64,000 bases of DNA from Bacillus marinisedimentorum (GTDB taxonomy: Bacteria; Bacillota; Bacilli; Bacillales; Bacillaceae_O), in contig NZ_LWBL02000040.1 in assembly GCF_001644195.2 (NCBI RefSeq), forward strand, positions 62,001 to 126,000. Direction: 5' to 3'. Positions 60,373-64,000 of the stretch are shown one piece after another (the first letter of the stretch is position 1; each line of letters begins with the position of its first letter). Below the pieces are notes generated by a model. It saw only the letters and a list, made by a program, of their open reading frames with translations. It did no database searches and was not told where the DNA came from. The position numbers were made by a program, and so were the translations under genes.

Positions 60373-60708
60373 TTAAACAGCCGCCTGTTCTGATTTCACA
60401 AGCCTGGTGAATTTGGAATCTTCGCCGCTGCCTGAAGCTTTGACCATTTCGTAGAGCTCTTCGCGGGCTTCTTCAATATTCGGGAATGCTTCGAAGAATT
60501 TCACCCGGATGTGGTTCACAAACTCTTTCCCTTCATATTTCTCATAAAGCTGGATTTTGGCATTTTCATCAATGATTTTGGCAATCGTGTACTTGGCCTT
60601 CAAATCTTCAAAAAAGTAAAAATGATAAGTTTCCACCGGTTCGAGCCCGGGATTATCCAGGATTGTCTGAAAGGTCGTCTTATTTGTAAGAACGATAAAC
60701 TTGTCCAT
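60373..60708 (-). CDS. Conserved hypothetical cytosolic protein, 111 residues
   Basis: AAAAGGAG precedes the ATG by about nine bases. The product is soluble with mixed alpha/beta pattern (YHFYFFEDLKAKYTIAKIIDENAKIQLYEKYEG) and no cysteine. I do not recognise the family. It lies 20 bases before the Mn2+ riboswitch on the same strand, so it may be co-transcribed with it, or end upstream of the switch. Confidence 0.75.
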   Translation of the reverse strand: MDKFIVLTNKTTFQTILDNPGLEPVETYHFYFFEDLKAKYTIAKIIDENAKIQLYEKYEGKEFVNHIRVKFFEAFPNIEEAREELYEMVKASGSGEDSKFTRLVKSEQAAV

Positions 60709-60783
60709 ATTGTACCCACTCCTTTTAAAATTGGTTTGCTGATGGAATCCGGCCGGGTTCCACTAACGAGCAGCAATAGGCAT

Positions 60784-60795
60784 ATTGTATACCAA
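60784..60795. promoter_or_regulatory. GTATAC palindrome, site 3
   Basis: ATTGTATACCAA lies 75 bases before the start of the 111-residue gene, in the 308-base gap (60709-61016) before the ferredoxin gene. Nothing else is assigned in that gap. Confidence 0.55.
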
Positions 60796-61016
60796 AACAG
60801 CGTTTGATTAATAGTTTAGCCGAAGACCTAACAATTATCAAGATTAAATTCTGAATTTTTATAAAAATCCAACACATTCCATGTAAACAACGTGCCAATA
60901 GTGAAAAAATGAAATGAAAGGGTTTACAAATGACGAATAGGGCGGTTATAATCATTTTAAGCAAAAAAAATTCAGAAAATTGTCATATTTTAAATCAACT
61001 GAAGGAAGGTGATGAG

Positions 61017-61346
61017 ATGCCGTTAGTCCGATTGCATACCGGAAACAGCATCATTGAACAGCAGGTGAAAGATAGTGCGAATCTCGTTGTCCTTGCAGGA
61101 ATCAAGCAATTCCCGGAGCTGAAGTACGGCTGCGGAATGGGCAAGTGCACTAAGTGTACATGCCAGGTTCTCGAAGGAGCCGATCAACTGGACCCGCCAA
61201 ACTGGAAAGAAGAAAAGATGCTTGGTGATAACCTGGAAAAAGGGTACAGGCTGACATGCCAGTTGTATATCAAAGCAGACTTGGAGATTACTCAAGAAGG
61301 AATAGATCTTCAGAAGAAAAAGATTCAGGAAACGGTAAAGAGATAG
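61017..61346 (+). CDS. [2Fe-2S] ferredoxin
   Basis: GAAGGAAGG before the ATG at 61017; the frame is open from 60930. 109 residues. Cysteines are arranged as YGCGMGKCTKCTC...LTCQL, the plant-type C-x4-C-x2-C...C set. It carries electrons in the cytosol for an unknown oxygenase or reductase. It is directly upstream of a creatininase-like gene and may serve the same pathway. Confidence 0.92.
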   Translation: MPLVRLHTGNSIIEQQVKDSANLVVLAGIKQFPELKYGCGMGKCTKCTCQVLEGADQLDPPNWKEEKMLGDNLEKGYRLTCQLYIKADLEITQEGIDLQKKKIQETVKR

Positions 61347-61364
61347 TTTTTTTAATTTTATTAA

Positions 61365-61376
61365 GGTATACAATAT
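61365..61376. promoter_or_regulatory. GTATAC palindrome, site 4
   Basis: GGTATACAATAT lies 45 bases before the creatininase start, in the short gap after the ferredoxin gene. Confidence 0.6.
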
Positions 61377-61420
61377 GCCAAAACTTGGAGCAATGGACAC
61401 GTCAAAGGAGTGTTTGCTGG

Positions 61421-62188
61421 ATGAATGCTTACGTGCTGACGAAAATGACCTGGGAAGAAGTGAAGGATGCGCTTGAAACGGTAAAACTGGCGGTTATTCC
61501 GATTGGCGCTCACGAACAGCATGGGCCTCATATGGTTGAAAGCTGTGATGCAGTGCTTGCCGACCGAATGGGTGAAAAGCTGGGTGAAAAGCTGTTCCCG
61601 CACGTGTTAGTGACACCGACTGTAAATATGGGCGTCTCACCGCACCATCTTAATTTTCCAGGAACCATTTCACTGAAACCCGATACGCTGATTGCAGTAT
61701 TGAGGGATATGGTCATGTCACTTCACCATCATGGGATCACAAGGTTTCTTTTTTTGAACGCCCATGGGGGCAATCAATCAACATTGAGTGTCGCAAGTAC
61801 AATGTTTGCGGATGAACTGGATGTTGAAGTGTATGTAGCGAAGACGACGGCTTCTGCAAAAATGGCCGTCGCTGAGCATATAAAATCCCCTGTTTTCGGA
61901 CACAGCTGTGAGCGGGAAGTATCCGAGGCCCTTTATCTGGCGCCTGAGCTGGTCCGTGCCGAGAAGTTGACGGAAGGGGAATTTGTCACTGAGGGGAGGT
62001 GGAAAAACCTGCGTCCGGGCAGCGTTTTACAGGGGTTTTACAAATACGAAGAAATGACATCAAACGGATGCATCGGCAATGGAACGCAGGGAAGCAGGGA
62101 AATCGGCGAAGAAATTGTAACTGAAGCACTTGAGAATATCGCCTCTGCTGTTGAAGAAATTTTAGATTTACATGTGCAAACCAATTAA
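61421..62188 (+). CDS. Creatininase-family amidohydrolase
   Basis: The ATG at 61421 follows AAAGGAG at ten bases; an open frame to 61256 overlaps the ferredoxin gene and is not used. 255 residues. IPIGAHEQHGPHMVESCDAVLAD, MGVSPHHLNFPGTISL and FLFLNAHGGNQSTL with HGGN, plus ESxCExE-type HSCEREVSEAL, supply the metal ligands of the family. Members open cyclic or linear amides (creatinine, FAPy, inosose and others), so the true substrate is open. The transporter 97 bases downstream is likely its partner. Confidence 0.9.
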   Translation: MNAYVLTKMTWEEVKDALETVKLAVIPIGAHEQHGPHMVESCDAVLADRMGEKLGEKLFPHVLVTPTVNMGVSPHHLNFPGTISLKPDTLIAVLRDMVMSLHHHGITRFLFLNAHGGNQSTLSVASTMFADELDVEVYVAKTTASAKMAVAEHIKSPVFGHSCEREVSEALYLAPELVRAEKLTEGEFVTEGRWKNLRPGSVLQGFYKYEEMTSNGCIGNGTQGSREIGEEIVTEALENIASAVEEILDLHVQTN

Positions 62189-62284
62189 AGAAAGGCCTCG
62201 TATCAAGGGGCCAAAAAATGGGTGAAAGTCTTTTAAAAAAAGAGAAAGTATGACGTTACAACTCCAAAGAAGAGGGTGATTGCT

Positions 62285-63748
62285 GTGGAATTAACTATTG
62301 CTCACTGGTTGTATGCGCTTGTCACATTGTTGGTCATCGTCACGATGTTATTTCGGCGGGGAGTAGTGCTTCCAACAATAGCGGGCACCTTTTTAGTCGC
62401 CTGGATATATAAAGGGTCATTTATCGGCGGGTTCCAGGCGGTATTTAACGCCAACCTCGTTGCGGCCCAGGAATTGTTCAGTATCTTCCTGATCATCACA
62501 TTGATGGTGGCGCTCCTGAATTCGTTAAGTGATATCGGCGCCGATGCAAAAATGATCGCCCCGATACAGAAGGTTTTTAAAAACGGGCATATTGCATTTT
62601 TCATTCTGTTTGCAGTCACATATGTCATTTCCCTTTTCTTCTGGCCGACGCCTGCTGTACCGCTTATCGCAGCACTGCTCGTACCAGCTGCAGTGCGTGC
62701 AGGACTCCCGGCTATGGGAGCCGCCGTCACGATTGCGATCGCCGGACAGGGAATGGCGCTTTCATCGGATTACATCATGCAGATTGCCCCGATGCTGACA
62801 GCTTCTGCTGCCGGGCTCGAAACAGCCACAGTTGCAGATAAAGCCTTGCTCCTTTCATTTGTCACTGGAGGAGTGGCCCTTACGGTTGCATACGTAATGG
62901 TGCGCCAGACGATCACGAAGCCTGACAGTGAAGAATCAAAAATCCAGGTTAAAGCGCTCGAGGCGCTAAGCGGCAAGGGAGCTGTCCCCGCGGAAGTATC
63001 TGCCACCTCCGAATCGGCACAATATGAAGACAGGCGTGAAAAATGGGGAAAGATTTTTGCTGTTCTTGTCCCGTTGTCATTACTTGCCGTAATGATCTAC
63101 ATGTTCTCCACAAAACTTGGCGGTGAATCAATGACAGGTTTTGAAGGGGGAGATGGGGCCGCATTTATTGGCGGTGTAGCCACGATTCTATTTGTCCTCG
63201 CCTCCGTCGCATTCCGGCGCATGCACGCCCTTGAAAAAATCAGCGACCATATTACAGAAGGTTTTGTCTTTGCATTCAGGGCAATGGGTCCCGTTATTCC
63301 GATTGCTGGGTTTTTCTTTCTCGGCAGCTCCGATTTTACAGGATCGATATTGTCACTCGGAGAAGATGCCGCAGCACCGGCATTCCTGTTTGACCTTGTC
63401 CAATCGGCACAAAGTTTCATTCCGGAAAGTGCATTGCTGACTGCTTTCGGCATTCTTATCGTCGGCATCATCACTGGGCTTGACGGATCTGGATTTTCCG
63501 GTTTGCCGCTTGTTGGCGCACTCTCTGGTGCGATGTCCAATACAGCAGGGATCGAACCTGATACACTTGCAGCAATCGGGCAGATGGGTTCAATTTGGAC
63601 AGGCGGCGGTACGCTGATTGCCTGGTCTTCACTTGTTGCGATCGCCGGATTGACCGGTGTGCCAGTGCTGGAACTTGCAAGGAAGAATTTTATTCCGGTT
63701 ATTACAGGGCTTACCGCTGCAACGATATTTGCCGTCTTTTTCTTTTGA
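62285..63748 (+). CDS. Multi-spanning permease, partner of the creatininase
   Basis: Two in-frame GTGs at 62276 and 62285; AAGAAGAGG is one and ten bases away, so 62285 is preferred (487 residues). About twelve hydrophobic segments in two halves with charged loops at 220-260. FFWPTPAVPLIAALLVPAAVRAGLPAMGAAVTIAIAG and LDGSGFSGLPLVGALSGAMS are re-entrant-loop-like motifs of DctM/CitM-type ion transporters. It is expected to import an organic substrate for the upstream amidohydrolase. It is unrelated in sequence to the 57-kb permease except in general fold. Confidence 0.82.
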   Translation: MELTIAHWLYALVTLLVIVTMLFRRGVVLPTIAGTFLVAWIYKGSFIGGFQAVFNANLVAAQELFSIFLIITLMVALLNSLSDIGADAKMIAPIQKVFKNGHIAFFILFAVTYVISLFFWPTPAVPLIAALLVPAAVRAGLPAMGAAVTIAIAGQGMALSSDYIMQIAPMLTASAAGLETATVADKALLLSFVTGGVALTVAYVMVRQTITKPDSEESKIQVKALEALSGKGAVPAEVSATSESAQYEDRREKWGKIFAVLVPLSLLAVMIYMFSTKLGGESMTGFEGGDGAAFIGGVATILFVLASVAFRRMHALEKISDHITEGFVFAFRAMGPVIPIAGFFFLGSSDFTGSILSLGEDAAAPAFLFDLVQSAQSFIPESALLTAFGILIVGIITGLDGSGFSGLPLVGALSGAMSNTAGIEPDTLAAIGQMGSIWTGGGTLIAWSSLVAIAGLTGVPVLELARKNFIPVITGLTAATIFAVFFF

Positions 63749-64000
63749 TTTCCACTGTATCCACGTTTGAAAAGTTAAAATATTTAAAAAATTTGTTTAC
63801 AAATTGAAAATGATAGGTTACGATTTAAACAACGGTATACCAATAAACAAAATTAATAGAGTTACAGATTCAAGCTATATCCGATCCTTAAAGGGTTCCA
63901 ACAAGAAATCCAGCGAGATATAGTTTTTACTTTTAGCGCTTTTGGTATACAAAATTCAAAATACAAAATGTGGGTTTAGTTGTACAGGCCCAAACATTTG
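63749..64000. other. Intergenic region with two GTATAC palindromes
   Basis: CGGTATACCAAT (63833-63844) and TTTGGTATACAAAAT (63941-63955) lie 108 bases apart at the end of the window. No gene begins before 64000. They may control a gene just outside. Confidence 0.6.

Overview
The window looks like a chromosomal stretch from a Bacillaceae bacterium (Firmicutes, spore-forming Bacillus relatives). Shine-Dalgarno sites are strong and AGGAGG-like, promoters are TTGNNN-17-TATAAT, and GTG and TTG starts are common. Gene families typical of this group are present: a YkvI-like transporter, a CYP152 fatty-acid peroxygenase, a YetF-type DUF421 protein, YflT/YsnF stress proteins, a CspB-like cold-shock protein, a staygreen homologue and a yybP-ykoY riboswitch. 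No rRNA, tRNA or CRISPR array was seen, and no prophage core genes. Most genes are short transcription units of one to five genes, each closed by a hairpin terminator.

Layout. 0-12.7 kb: a glycine-zipper protein with a possible PD-(D/E)XK nuclease core, a membrane HExxH protease, an ADP-ribosylglycohydrolase, a DmpA-type peptidase remnant, a secreted glycerophosphodiesterase, a methyltransferase, two overlapping small minus-strand ORFs, an RDD/ankyrin pair and a PBP4-type carboxypeptidase. 12.7-14.7 kb: an IS110/IS1111-type insertion sequence sitting inside a dispersed repeat, with a 185-nt non-coding segment whose loop carries both halves of the target. 14.7-26.4 kb: transporter, thioesterase, luciferase-like oxidoreductase, serine hydrolase, secreted lipase, staygreen protein, a candidate small RNA, a decayed type I restriction locus (hsdM remnant plus hsdS), a minimal thioredoxin-reductase-like protein and ilvE. 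26.4-35.1 kb: an ABC exporter operon and an MFS exporter operon, each with its own TetR gene and visible paired operators, around a cold-shock gene and a fructose PTS gene. 35.1-49.2 kb: a 1348-residue LPNTA-anchored surface protein, a serine hydrolase, an aminotransferase, a frameshifted YsnF-like gene, a LysM deacetylase plus a deacetylase fragment, an FAD oxidoreductase and an LtaS-like enzyme. 49.3-53.9 kb: a phnD-phnC-phnE-phnE importer with a LysR regulator. 54-64 kb: CYP152, a DUF421 protein, a 28-residue small protein gene, two large ion-transporter-like permeases, a ferredoxin, a creatininase-family amidohydrolase, and a Mn2+ riboswitch with TerC. A 52-bp tandem hairpin array lies at 58.7-59.2 kb, and a recurring GGTATACC-type operator motif marks the last 7 kb.

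How parts work together. The two drug-type exporters look like classical TetR-autoregulated operons. The riboswitch-TerC unit should export Mn2+ when it is in excess. The ferredoxin, creatininase and permease genes, and possibly the 56.9-kb permease, may form one regulon through the shared palindromes. Two dispersed repeat families shape the intergenic space. One is the GGTGCCTGTCAC family, with about sixteen copies between 7 and 41 kb, and it is the apparent address of the IS110 element. The other is a 125-130 nt family ending in a terminator-like hairpin, with three copies.
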